DNA from: CAYOPZ01 sp964406005
GTDB taxonomy: Bacteria > Bacteroidota > Bacteroidia > Bacteroidales > SM23-62
Reading direction: 5' to 3'
Length of the DNA: 60,034 nucleotides
NCBI GenBank assembly: GCA_964406005.1
Contig: CAYOPZ010000020.1
Coordinates: 1-60,034 of the forward strand
Positions 25,707 through 36,800 of this stretch are shown here, in pieces. Both the position numbers and the translations under genes were made by a program. The first letter of the stretch is position 1. Every line of letters begins with the position of its first letter. Under the pieces are notes generated by a model. It was not told the DNA's origin, did no database searches, and was given only the letters and a program-made list of their open reading frames with translations.

Positions 25707-27248
25707 ATGAAAACAAGAAGATCTGTATCAATCATTCTTTTACTTGCCTTTGAGGCATTGACTCATGGACAAATCCCGCAGGCCTTCAGTTACCAGGCAG
25801 TGGTCAGGGACAATGCCGGTAATGTACTCTCAGACCAGGATGTTGGAGTCCGGGTCAGCATACTGTCCGACAGTATTTCAGGTACAGCCGTCTATACGGA
25901 GACCTTTTCAGTAACAACAAATGAATTCGGACTGATAGACCTTGAGATCGGTAATGGAACGGTGGTCCTGGGTGTTTTTTCATCCATTCCCTGGGGAGAT
26001 GACAAGCATTTCATAAAGATCGAACTGGACCCTTCGGGCGGAACGGCTTATCAACCGATTGGAACAAGCCAGTTATTGTCCGTCCCATATGCCCTGCTTT
26101 CCGGCTATGCCATGAATGATGACAATACGGATGAACAGACCCTTGCGATAAACGATTTCTACCTGAGCATTTCAAACGGGAATGAGATCGAAATCCCCAC
26201 CCTGTGGAATGTCACCGGTTCGGATATATCCTATGATGCAGGGAAGGTTTCCGTCGGGGACAATGGAAAAACGATACAAATGGAACTAATCGATGCTTAT
26301 GATGCCGGCGGCCGTAATCTGCTGGTAGGAGACGATGCCTACCTGTCAGATGTTGATCAGTTGAATACGCTCGGCATACTGGGAAGCACCGATTCGACCA
26401 TTGGCGCGATCAAACTGGGCATGGACGGACCCGTCCTGGCAGGAGAAGAGCTCAACCTGAGCGTGAGCGGGCAGGTCGAATCGCAGTCGGGGGGATTCAT
26501 GTTTCCGGACGGAACCCTTCAGACAACCGCTTTTACAGGCGACATGCAGAATCAGAACATTACCAACCTTGCCGATCCTGTAAACGATCAGGATGCTGCA
26601 ACAAAAGCATATGTCGATGCGCTACTGGCAAAAATCGAAGCACTGGAAAGCCAGCCGGGTGTTGTCAAAGACTACGACGGGAATCTTTATACAACGGTTG
26701 AGATCGGTGGCCAGGTCTGGATGGCCGAAAACCTGAGAACCATCCATTATAATGACGGTACAGCCATACCGAAGGAAACGGATAACGGCGCATGGAACGG
26801 TCTGACAACCCCGGCCTATTGCTGGTACGGAAACGATTCGACAGGCTATGCAATTCCTTACGGGGCGCTTTACAACTGGTACGCTGCAGATACCGGAATT
26901 GTATGCCCCGCCGGCTGGCACGTACCGACCGATACGGAATGGACAACTCTGACCGATTATTTGGGGGGCGAAAGTGCAGCCGGTGGCAAACTGAAGGAAT
27001 CCGGCACCGTGCACTGGGAAGCTCCCAATACCGGTGCAACCAATATAAGCGGGTTTACTGCCCTCCCGGGAGGCGGCCGGTACGGCGGAGGATTCAACGA
27101 CGATTTTACCAACGGCGGCTGGTGGAGTTCTACCGGGTACGATCCGGAAAAAGCCTGGTCACGGTACATGTACAACAGCAACAGCAGTGTGAGCAGATTC
27201 TCCAGTGATAAGCCGACCGGGTTTTCCATCCGGTGTGTCAGGGATTGA
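25707..27248 (+). CDS. Secreted FISUMP-domain protein
   Basis: Protein of 513 residues. Signal peptide 1-21 (ends THGQ), then an N-terminal domain widespread in Bacteroidota surface proteins (about 22-130: FSYQAVVRDNAGNVLSDQDV to QLLSVPYALLSGYA), a tail-fibre-like middle with SVSGQVESQSGGFMFPDG and a short coiled helix (AATKAYVDALLAKIEALESQ), and a C-terminal FISUMP domain (about 320-513: YTTVEIGGQVWMAENLR, CPAGWHVPTDTEWTTLTDYLGG, GGWWSSTGYDPEKAWSRYMY). FISUMP domains are of unknown function; the GWHVP and WWSS motifs and the C-terminal FSIRCVRD suggest a C-type-lectin-like fold. No T9SS sorting domain is seen, so the export and anchoring route is unclear. Confidence 0.88.
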   Translation: MKTRRSVSIILLLAFEALTHGQIPQAFSYQAVVRDNAGNVLSDQDVGVRVSILSDSISGTAVYTETFSVTTNEFGLIDLEIGNGTVVLGVFSSIPWGDDKHFIKIELDPSGGTAYQPIGTSQLLSVPYALLSGYAMNDDNTDEQTLAINDFYLSISNGNEIEIPTLWNVTGSDISYDAGKVSVGDNGKTIQMELIDAYDAGGRNLLVGDDAYLSDVDQLNTLGILGSTDSTIGAIKLGMDGPVLAGEELNLSVSGQVESQSGGFMFPDGTLQTTAFTGDMQNQNITNLADPVNDQDAATKAYVDALLAKIEALESQPGVVKDYDGNLYTTVEIGGQVWMAENLRTIHYNDGTAIPKETDNGAWNGLTTPAYCWYGNDSTGYAIPYGALYNWYAADTGIVCPAGWHVPTDTEWTTLTDYLGGESAAGGKLKESGTVHWEAPNTGATNISGFTALPGGGRYGGGFNDDFTNGGWWSSTGYDPEKAWSRYMYNSNSSVSRFSSDKPTGFSIRCVRD

Positions 27249-27318
27249 CACATCGCGAACTGTAAATTAAAAACCCGGTATAAAAGTGCAGTTTACACAT
27301 GAACATTGAAATTGAATT

Positions 27319-27669
27319 ATGAAACATTTCATTATCCTTGCATTTCTCGTCGTGCTGCTTACGGCATGCAAAAAAGACCCCGATACAGGGGACCTGCGTA
27401 TTGTTTTCGAATATGACGGAACAAACCAGGAGCATGTGGAATGCATCCTCTACAGCTCATGGGAAAATTTTATAAGCTATACATTCCTTGAACAACAGGT
27501 CTCCGACGAATACGGTGAGGTTTTCTTCCCCGGCCTGCTTCCGGGATGGTATTACTTTGAAGGAACAAAGGTATTTTCCTCCCAGTTTTCAGTTTATGTC
27601 ATGGATTCGGTAAAAATCGATCCTCTCCGGCAGTCCAACAAGCTGTCCGTTATGTACCCTGTCAACTGA
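27319..27669 (+). CDS. Small predicted lipoprotein
   Basis: Protein of 116 residues with a lipoprotein signal peptide: KHFIILAFLVVLLTAC, lipobox cysteine C17, then KKDPDTGDLRI. The rest is strand-rich (about 25-116), like a small prealbumin/transthyretin-type sandwich (GEVFFPGLLPGWYYFEG is typical of such folds), but no family is certain. It lies 70 bases after the FISUMP gene on the same strand and 7 bases before the end of the convergent M16 peptidase gene. Confidence 0.8.
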   Translation: MKHFIILAFLVVLLTACKKDPDTGDLRIVFEYDGTNQEHVECILYSSWENFISYTFLEQQVSDEYGEVFFPGLLPGWYYFEGTKVFSSQFSVYVMDSVKIDPLRQSNKLSVMYPVN

Positions 27670-27676
27670 TCCCTGT

Positions 27677-30520
27677 TTACGGTTGTTCCTCTTCGGGCAA
27701 AAGAACCACCTGTACGTAATTGGCGGTATTGAAGTATTTCCCGGCAGCATCCCTTATCATTTCAGGATCAAGTGTCCTTATCAATTCAGGGTATTCGAGG
27801 ATCATAGCCGGATCCTGCCCCCTGAAAGAATAGTTGACAAGACTTGACAGCCAGAACTGGTTTTGCTCAAGGTTTGTCTCAAATGCCCTGCGCTGGGTTT
27901 CGCTTACCTTGGTGATATAAACCGGGTCCACAGGGTATGTTTTCAGGCTGTCGATCACCGAAAATACAGTGGCGATCATCTCGTCCACACGATCAGGCGC
28001 GCAGCCCCAGGTAATACTGATCCCGTATTCTTCCTTCGGGTACAGGGAAGACGATGCAGATACGCTGGTCCCGTATGTTCCGGACATATCCTCTCTCATG
28101 GTTTCCCTCAGCTTGATTCTCAATACATCGGCCATGGATGAGAAGGCATAATTATTCTCCCGGTTCCAGTCGTATTCGCCGGTGAATGTCAGATTGACCC
28201 TGCTCTTGGGTTCCAGTCCCTTATGAACGGTTTTTTTTATGATCCCCCTCGGATGAACAATGCCCACATCCCGCCAGCTTTCCGTTCTGCCCTTTGAAGG
28301 CAGGCTGCCAAGGTACTCCAGTATGAACGGCCTCAGGGTATCCGGTGAGAAATTTCCTACAAAAACAAAGGTAAAATCACCTGCATCGGCAAAACGGTCA
28401 TTGTAAATGTCATAGCTTTCAACCGGATCGATCTCATCCAGCAATGCCATAGTCCAGGGTCTTTCCCTGAAATGATGACTGGCCAGGGTTACCTGGAGCG
28501 TATCGTAAAATGCCGCTTCCGGGCTGCTTGCACGGTTTTCGATAATCCCCCGCATCCTTGTTATAAAGGACAGGTATGCCGTCGAATCCTGTCTCGGGCG
28601 TGTCATATATAAATAAATCAGCTGGAATAACGTTTCCAGGTCCTTCGGGGAAGCATTCCCTGCCAGGCCTTCGGTCAATTCGTTTATATAGGGAAAAACG
28701 CTTACCACCTTCCCGGAGAGCTTTTTGTTGAGCGCATTCAGATCAAAGTCTCCCACTCCGCTGAGGGAAATGATATCCGGGGCCGCCCGTACGGAACGGT
28801 ACATGCTGTTCTCCACCAGGGAGCTTCCGCCCGGGCTGAATGCCTGGAATTGTATCTCATCGTTTTTAAAATCCGTCGGTTTCATAATGATACTGACCCC
28901 ATTGGATAATTTCCATTCGGTAATTCCAAGCTTTTCCAAATATTTTTCCGAGGTGATTTCCGCATGCCCTGACAAATCCTCCATAAGGGGTTCCGCAGAA
29001 GCGGCATCCACATATGCAGGGATGCTTTTTTCCTCCACGCTGGTGAAAACGGACAACAGGCTTGCTTCGTCCGGGATCTCCAGTCCATCTTTTTGGGGTG
29101 CGTTCACGAGGACCACCCTGTTCTTTTCTGCCAGCCATTTTCCCGCCAGATCGTTGACCTCATTCAGCGTTATCCCGGGAACCAGCGCTTTCACGGCATT
29201 GTATTCGAAGGTGATGCCCGGGATGGGTTCCGATTCAAGAAAATTCCGGAGGTATTCCGAGGTAAAACTTTCGGATTCCGTTTTGTCCCGTTCCTTGTAA
29301 AACTGCTCCATTCTGCGTATCATCCAGGTCTTCGTACGGTCAAGCTCCGTCTGGGTGAATCCGTGTTGCTTCACGCGGGTGGCCTCGGTCAGCACGGTTT
29401 CCAGCCCTTTCTCGATTCCATCTTCCCTTACAACCGCATACAGTGCATAGGCGTCTTTCGTCCTCACAAGGTTCGACTTTAAAACAGCAGCATTTATATA
29501 GGGAGGTTCCGCCTGGTTCAGCAATTCGTACAACCGGATGTTAAGCATCCTTGTAAACAACTGCTCTATGAGCATCCTCCGGTAATCACTGATTTTGTCC
29601 TCGGGAACGGGATCGCTTTTATAATACACCTCTACCGAACTTCCGGTGGCTTCCGGGTCGGTGGCAATGGCAAAAAGGGTCTCATCGTGATCTGGTACGG
29701 GATACAGTTTTCTTTCCCTTCTGTCTTCCTTGAGTGGAATTCGGGCAAACTGGTCCTCGACCAGGTCCCGGATCTCATATTTGTCAAAATCCCCTACAGC
29801 GATCACTGCCATAAGATCGGGCCTGTACCAGTCCCCATAAAACCGTTTCAGGGTTTCATGGTCAAAGTTATCCAGGATCTCCTTTTTGCCTATGGGAAGA
29901 CGTTCCGCATACCTTGATCCTTTAAGAATCACAGGGAGCTGTTCTTCGAACATACGCATATCCGCTCCCCGTCCGAGACGCCACTCCTCGATCACCACCC
30001 CTCTTTCCTTCTCAATCTCTTCGTCTTCAAAGCTCACATTATGGGCCCATTCATTCAGGATCTGAAATCCCTTTTCCAGTGTTTCCGTACTGTCCGTAGG
30101 AACCTGAAGCATAAAGACGGTTTCATCGAAACTTGTATAGGCGTTTACTTCAGGGCCGAATTTCATACCGATCGATTCCAGGTAATCTATGATCTCGTGC
30201 TTGGCAAAATTTTTCGTACCGTTGAATGCCATATGTTCGGTAAAATGCGCAAGCCCCAGCTGGTCCTCATCCTCAAGTATCGAACCCGCATTCACAACCA
30301 GCCATATCTGGGCCCGGTTCTCGGGTTTGCTGTTCTCGCGAATGTAGTAGGTGAGCCCGTTGTCGAGTTTTCCCCTGATGATTTCCGGATCGAGGGGGAT
30401 CGTCTCATCATACCGGTATATGAAAGAGGCTGAATCATTCGCCTGTCCTGTCAAAGCCAGCGGAGATATAACGCTTATACCCAGGATCATGCCCGCATAC
30501 AGTGAAATTCTGTGTCGCAT
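27677..30520 (-). CDS. M16-family zinc metallopeptidase, two-domain
   Basis: I take ATG 30520 (947 residues), because its N-terminus is a clean signal peptide (MRHRISLYAGMILGISVISP to LTGQA) and a candidate -7 box covers the alternative ATG at 30550. The inverted zinc motif HFTEH is at residues 92-96 (GLAHFTEHMAFNGTKNF), with the downstream glutamate region VVIEEWRLGRG. A second, inactive M16 half fills the C-terminus (ELTEGLAGNASP, FTFVFVGNFSPDTLRPFI). These periplasmic or outer-membrane enzymes degrade peptides; substrate unknown. Confidence 0.92.
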   Translation of the reverse strand: MRHRISLYAGMILGISVISPLALTGQANDSASFIYRYDETIPLDPEIIRGKLDNGLTYYIRENSKPENRAQIWLVVNAGSILEDEDQLGLAHFTEHMAFNGTKNFAKHEIIDYLESIGMKFGPEVNAYTSFDETVFMLQVPTDSTETLEKGFQILNEWAHNVSFEDEEIEKERGVVIEEWRLGRGADMRMFEEQLPVILKGSRYAERLPIGKKEILDNFDHETLKRFYGDWYRPDLMAVIAVGDFDKYEIRDLVEDQFARIPLKEDRRERKLYPVPDHDETLFAIATDPEATGSSVEVYYKSDPVPEDKISDYRRMLIEQLFTRMLNIRLYELLNQAEPPYINAAVLKSNLVRTKDAYALYAVVREDGIEKGLETVLTEATRVKQHGFTQTELDRTKTWMIRRMEQFYKERDKTESESFTSEYLRNFLESEPIPGITFEYNAVKALVPGITLNEVNDLAGKWLAEKNRVVLVNAPQKDGLEIPDEASLLSVFTSVEEKSIPAYVDAASAEPLMEDLSGHAEITSEKYLEKLGITEWKLSNGVSIIMKPTDFKNDEIQFQAFSPGGSSLVENSMYRSVRAAPDIISLSGVGDFDLNALNKKLSGKVVSVFPYINELTEGLAGNASPKDLETLFQLIYLYMTRPRQDSTAYLSFITRMRGIIENRASSPEAAFYDTLQVTLASHHFRERPWTMALLDEIDPVESYDIYNDRFADAGDFTFVFVGNFSPDTLRPFILEYLGSLPSKGRTESWRDVGIVHPRGIIKKTVHKGLEPKSRVNLTFTGEYDWNRENNYAFSSMADVLRIKLRETMREDMSGTYGTSVSASSSLYPKEEYGISITWGCAPDRVDEMIATVFSVIDSLKTYPVDPVYITKVSETQRRAFETNLEQNQFWLSSLVNYSFRGQDPAMILEYPELIRTLDPEMIRDAAGKYFNTANYVQVVLLPEEEQP

Positions 30521-30539
30521 AATTAAAGATTTAGTTTCC

Positions 30540-30584
30540 CAAATGTACAAATTTGTACGAACCGTTTGAATTTATGCGAACCGT
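30540..30584 (-). promoter_or_regulatory. M16 peptidase promoter with palindrome and direct repeats
   Basis: Minus strand: -7 box TACATTTG (30547-30540, exact TAnnTTTG), 20 bases before the ATG at 30520. A 14-bp perfect palindrome GTACAAATTTGTAC (30545-30558) overlaps its upstream side. Two direct copies of CGAACCGT on the plus strand start at 30558 and 30577, 19 bp apart, nearly two helical turns. The layout suggests a regulator binding site; no regulator is identified. Confidence 0.45.
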
Positions 30585-30610
30585 CATAAAATGAAATTGA
30601 ACATACGATA

Positions 30611-30639
30611 TTGATATCTTAATCTATTTTTTATCTTTG
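30611..30639 (+). promoter_or_regulatory. Candidate promoter for the giant surface protein
   Basis: TTG at 30611-30613, 18 bases, then TATCTTTG at 30632-30639, an exact TAnnTTTG -7 box. If used, the 5' leader is about 220 bases. Confidence 0.45.
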
Positions 30640-30865
30640 GATATCTGAATCTTCAGACCAGGCCGCTTCGCATGTCCGGAAAAACCCGTTCAATACACGG
30701 TGCATAAACGGATCGGATATTTTCCAAGAGAATATGCAACATATTATCAAAAAAACTGGACTTATATCTATAAACAATGTATCTTAAGAACTTGCTTTAA
30801 TGTTCCCGTCCTTTGTATAATCCTTTGAAAAATAAATCATTAAAAAATAAGTAAATCCATCTGCC

Positions 30866-33800
30866 ATGAAATCATTCAGACCGTTTATTGTCAAATCCCC
30901 CATGAAAACCTTCCTTGCGTTTGTATTCGCCTTCATTTCCCTGACCGGATTTGCCCAGACAATGTCAGGGACCTATACTGTAACCGGCACCAGTGATTTT
31001 GGCAACCGGGAATTCGAAACCTTGCAGGAAGCCGCCAATTACCTGGTCAGCCAAGGGATCTCGGGAGCAGTGACCATCAATGTCGACCCGGCTACCTATA
31101 ACGAGCAGATGGTACTGGATGCAGTAACGGGAACCGGCCCCGGCAACACCATTACCTTTCAGCCAAGCGATTCGGCAAATACCCTCCTGGCCTGGGACGG
31201 TTATTCCTCAACGGCCGGCACAAATTTCATGATACTGATAAACGGGGCTGATTATGTTACCATCCAAAAATTCCGGTTCGATGCCACCGGGGGCGAAGCC
31301 AATTACGGCAGGGTCATCCAGGTAAAAAACAATTCTGATCACGTTACCATCCGGAACAATTACATACAGGGAAAGGAAGGCGCATACAACGATTACAAGG
31401 TCCTGATCTACGCCATTGAAACGACCGACGCCATCGCAAATGACTACCTGGTCGTGGAGAACAATGTCCTGATAGACGGGGAGATGGCCTGTTCGATAGA
31501 GGGAGACGGAACCGACGACTATGCACAAGGCGTGGAGGTCCGCAACAATACATGCACGGACCAGTATGATATGGCTTTTAATTTAAGATATCTCGATGCT
31601 CCGGTCGTTGACAGCAATTACATTACAAATGATGTATATAACGGTGCCGGGATCGAACTGTTGTACATAAACGATGCCGCCCAGGTCACCAATAACAGGA
31701 TGGAATTGCTGAACCCGTCGAGGGGCCTGTACTATTATTACAATGACGGGACATCCGGATCAAACATGGTTTTGATTGCCAATAACTTTGTCACCCTTAA
31801 AACTGCAGACGGAAGCAGGTACGGCATTCACCTGAACGATGTGGACGACATCAGGGTTTACCACAACAGTGTCAACATCACGAATGCCACGGAAAGTACC
31901 GGCACCAGTGCCCTGATAATCGATAACAGCAGCAGTTCGAACATTGATCTCAGGAACAATATTTTTGCCAATTTCACCGGCGGATACGCATACTATGTGA
32001 GGTATAATTCTTCGGTATCTGCATCCGACTACAATGACTATTTCACAACCGGTAACTACCTTGCTTCCTGGGACGGCACCATCACGCCTTCACTCTCCGA
32101 TCTTCAGTCGTACAACTTTAAGGATGCCAATTCCCTGTCTGTCAACCCGATATTTACATCAGGTGCGGATCTGCACACCACGACCTTCCGTCTCGAGAGC
32201 AAGGGAGACAATACTATCCTTTCAGCAGTTCCCAGGGACATCGACGGGCAGGACAGGGGAGCAACACCCGACATAGGGGCGGATGAGTTTACAGGGGCCG
32301 GTGTGGCGCTAACGGGCATAAAAACTGTTTACGGCGGAGGGGATTTTGCCAGCCTGGAAGAGGCTGTCGATTCCCTGAACGAGGTCGGGATCGACGGGGA
32401 TGTCTCTTTTTATATAAGAGATGACAATTCTCCGTATTCCCAGCAAATCGAGATCCTTCCGGTATCCGGTGCGGATGCCGGCAACCGGGTCACCTTCATG
32501 CCCGACCCGGGTAATTCGGTAGACGTGGTGATCACCCATAACGCCACTTCCGACAAGAATTACACCATCCTCCTGCAAAGGGCCTCCTATATAGATTTCA
32601 AGGATCTGACCGTCAACGCCACAAACAGTACATATTCCACCGTATTCTGGCTGAGGGGTATGTCCTCGAACGACAGCATTGTAGGTTGTGAGCTCAACAG
32701 TACAACACCCAATTCCGACTATGCATGTATTTACAGTTCGGGAAGCCTTACGGAAGGCCTCCATGTGCATGGCTGCACGCTGAACGAGGGAAATTACGGT
32801 ATCGGCCTGGACGGTCCCGGTACCGACACTGAAAAACCCGGGAACATCACCATCCTGAACAATACCTTCGACGGACACTATGAGGCGGCGATCAGGCTTT
32901 CCGACTGCAGTGCCCCACTGATCGAGGGCAATACGATCTCCCACGGGGCATCGACCTATTATTACTGGGGAATTGAACTATACCATTGCATCAAGGACTA
33001 CAGGATCCTGGGCAACAAGGTTCTCGTAAACAAAACCGAAGGAGGGATCTACATCGATAATTCCGACGCCAACACAACTTACAGGGGAAAGATCGTCAAT
33101 AATTTCGTCGGGGTATCCGGAGCAGGCAGTACATCGATGGATGGAATATATACAGACAACTCCGATTACATAGACATCTTTTTCAATACGGTTCATATCG
33201 CAAAGGACAATACCAGCACCGGCAGCCATGCATTCTACAACTACAACGGGGCACACCTTGCAGTCAAGAACAACAACTTCGTGGATTTCGGCCCCGGGTA
33301 TGCCTACTACACGAATTCCACCACGGCCATGGATGAAAGCGATTACAACAATCTTTTCTCGGCCGGGCAGAACCTTGCCTACTGGAACGGGAACATGCCA
33401 AGGATGTCGGATCTCCTGCTCGCCAACGGCGGGAAGGAAACCCATTCCTACAATATCGCAGCTTCTTTTCTGAACGAAGAGGATCCCGATATGGACAGCC
33501 CATTCCTGGATACTGCAGGGATCGACCTGGCACCGGATTTCACCGATGATTTTTATGATCAGCCGAGAGGCAGCTCACCCTCTGTCGGGGCTTACGAATA
33601 TACCGCTTCGGTCAGCCCAATCCTTGGAGGTACATACGCTATCGGGAGCGGTGAAGATTATGAAACCATCCTGGCCGCCTTCACGGATTTACAGGCAAAA
33701 GGGATATCCGGACCGGTTGTCTTCGAGATCAACACAGGCGACTACAATGAACTGATCGGTAAGGTCTTCAAGATCCCGGGCTCGAGCGAAGCCAACACCG

Positions 33801-36800
33801 TTACCCTGACATCGGCCAGCGGAAACCCGGAAGACGTCACCATATTTTACGCGACCGACAATGCCGACGCAAGGAATATATTCGATTTCATCGGCGTAGA
33901 CAACATTATCCTGAAGAACCTGACCATCACATCCACGGGCCAGGATTACGGCCGCCCGTTGAGTTTTACAGGAACCTTTGAAAACGTTACGGTCGAAAAC
34001 AATCTCCTTGCTTCTGCAAACGACTACAACAGCGTACTGCTGATCCAGGGAAACAGTGATGATGTGACCATCAAGAACAATACGATCACAAATGGTTCGA
34101 CCGGCATCTATTTTGAAGGAATTAATAGCGCCACCTTTTATTCCACAAACAGCCTGGTTACCGGCAACCACATTTCAGGAGCTTATTACAGCGGGATAGA
34201 AATGAGATACCATTTCGAACCCCAGGTCATCGGGAATACCATAGAGAACAATCTGTACGGCGGATTCCTGGGAATTTACATGTATTACTGCAGCGAGGAA
34301 ATGCTTGTCACCGGGAACAGGATATACAATGACAATTCCGATATGGGTATTTACCTGTATTATTGTGATGCCACGGTTCCCACTTTTCACGGCCTTGTCT
34401 CGAACAACGTCGTACATGTGGGCGGGACTTACACTGCTTACGGCATCGAGGTATACGGGTGTACAGGCACAAGGCTTTACAACAACAGCATTTATCTTAC
34501 CAGCACATACAGTTCTGCAGGTTCCACCCGCGGCGTCTACACTACCAACAATAACACAGAAATTGAGATTGTGAACAATTCGGTGTACAATTCGGGAATG
34601 GGCTATGCATTTTACGTGGATGATGCAAACGACATCCTGACCTCGGACTATAATAACTGGTATTCGGACGGGGCAAACCTGGTCCGCTGGAGCGGCACTG
34701 ATTATGCCACGCTCTCTGCTTTCCTGGCTGCGGTAAGCGGCATGGACGAACATTCGGTTTCACTGAACCCGAAATTCGTATCCACCGAAGACCTTCGCAG
34801 CGGACAGCCCGGATTACATAAAAAAGCCCTGGTACTGACCGATGTTGAAGTGGATATAGACAGCTTAGACAGGGATCCGGTAGAACCCGACATCGGCGCG
34901 TACGAATTCGTCTGTGTCACCCCGACCTTCGATGTGACCGTTTCAACAAGCTGCCTCGGGGATTCCACATTGTTCATTGACAATTCTACAGGCATTGCTC
35001 CCGGGTCAACCCTGGGATATAATTTCACCGGCGGCGGTTCCCCCTCGGTCTTTGCTACAAGCCAGGACGATACCCTTAAAAACGTTTTTGCCACAGACGG
35101 CCTGCAACCCGTAAGTTACTTTGTTTTTCAGATCGCAGGATGCAAGGATACACTGGAATTTAACGTGGAAATCCTCCCGCATCCGGAACTTGAGATCACC
35201 ACGCAGGGAGCCTACTGTGATACCGATGACGGGTATGCCAAGGCCGAAGTCACCAACGGGGAAGGGCCGTTCAATTACTTCTGGTCGACGGGTGAAACGA
35301 CGGATTCGATCGGAGGGCTTGCCCTGGGGACATACACGGTGGCAGTGAACGATACAAACGGTTGTTCGACCACCCAGGATGTTGTCATCAACGAAGCCAT
35401 TCAGGTTACCGTCACACAGCTGAGCCCCTCGACCTGCGGGGCGGCGGACGGATCTGCCGAGGTATCTGCTACCGGAGGTTTCACGCCATACACCTATGTA
35501 TGGTCGAACGGGGACACCTCGAAGATCAACACTTCCCTGACCGCAGGGTTCCATTATGTCAATGTGATAGACGCACAGGGATGTTATGCACAGGGGTCCA
35601 TCACCCTTGCCAATGACGGTTCCGGTCCGCAGATACAGGATGCGACGGTTACTTCGAACGACTGCTACGGGGATAAACTCGGTGCGATCGATATCACGGT
35701 CAGCGGAGGAACCGGTTCCTATACCATAAAATGGTCAAACGGTGAAACCTCGGAAGACATAGACAGTCTGGCAGCAGGGATATATAACGTGGAGGTTTAT
35801 GACGCCGAAGGCTGCCTGGGCGCAGCGAGCTTCGAGGTCACACAGCCCACGAAAATCTCGGTCGACCCCGTAGTGGAAGATGCCACCTGCGGAGGATCAG
35901 ACGGCAGTGCAGTGGCTGTTGTCAGCGGCGGGACAAAACCTTATGTATATGCCTGGGAAACCGGTGGAATCTTCCAGATCGAGCAGGGACTTGAGGCAGG
36001 GGTATATTCCGTTACGGTTACGGATGCCAACGGCTGTGTCCATGTCGAACCTGTTCTTGTCAGCAACGAAAATGCCCCCGTGGTTTCCATCACTTCTGTA
36101 CAGGGTACGGGTTGCAATGTAACCGACAACGGGGCAATAGATATTTCGGTCAGCGGGGGCATACCTCCTCTTACCTTTGCCTGGAGCGGTCCCAGTGCCT
36201 ATTCCTCTGCAAATGAGGACATCAGCGGACTCTCTCCCGGTTATTACGAGGTCGAGGTATCGGATTTTAACGGTTGCATCGGGGTCGCAGGTACGGAGAT
36301 CATGCAGGAACCTCCGGCCGTTACTGATATATGCCTTGTTACGGTGGATTCGGTAACACAGAGAAATATGGTGGTATGGCAAAAACAGGTAACCACGGAT
36401 ATCTCGCACTACAACATCTACCGCGAAAGCTCTGTAAAAGGCTCCTATCAGCTGATCGGGAGCAGGCACGTGGACAGCCTGAGCTATTTCGTAGATACCC
36501 TTGCGGACCCGACCGTCCGGTCATGGAGGTACCGCATTTCGGCTGTCGACGAATGCGGCTACGAGTCCGAGCTGAGCGATCCCCACAAGACCATACACCT
36601 GACCATGAACATCGGTCTTAATGATGACATCAACCTGATCTGGGATAACTACGAGGGCTTCGATGTAACCACATATGATATTTACAAGTACCTGCCTGCC
36701 ACAAACTGGGTGAACCTTACCGACATTGCCGCCGGAAATACCTCTTATACGGATGCCAATGTGACCTCGGTAGATGTATTATACTATATCCAGGTGGATG

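Larger units (their letters stand above)
30521..30865. other. Divergent promoter region, M16 peptidase / giant surface protein
   Basis: No gene in about 345 bases. It carries the peptidase promoter and repeats (30540-30584) and a promoter candidate for the surface protein (30611-30639). That leaves about 220 bases of A/T-rich leader before the ATG at 30866, in which I see no strong hairpin or known riboswitch. Confidence 0.55.

Noticed and set aside
25707..27248. A diversity-generating retroelement with the FISUMP protein as variable target
   Set aside because: No reverse transcriptase, template repeat or adenine-biased repeat is visible nearby.
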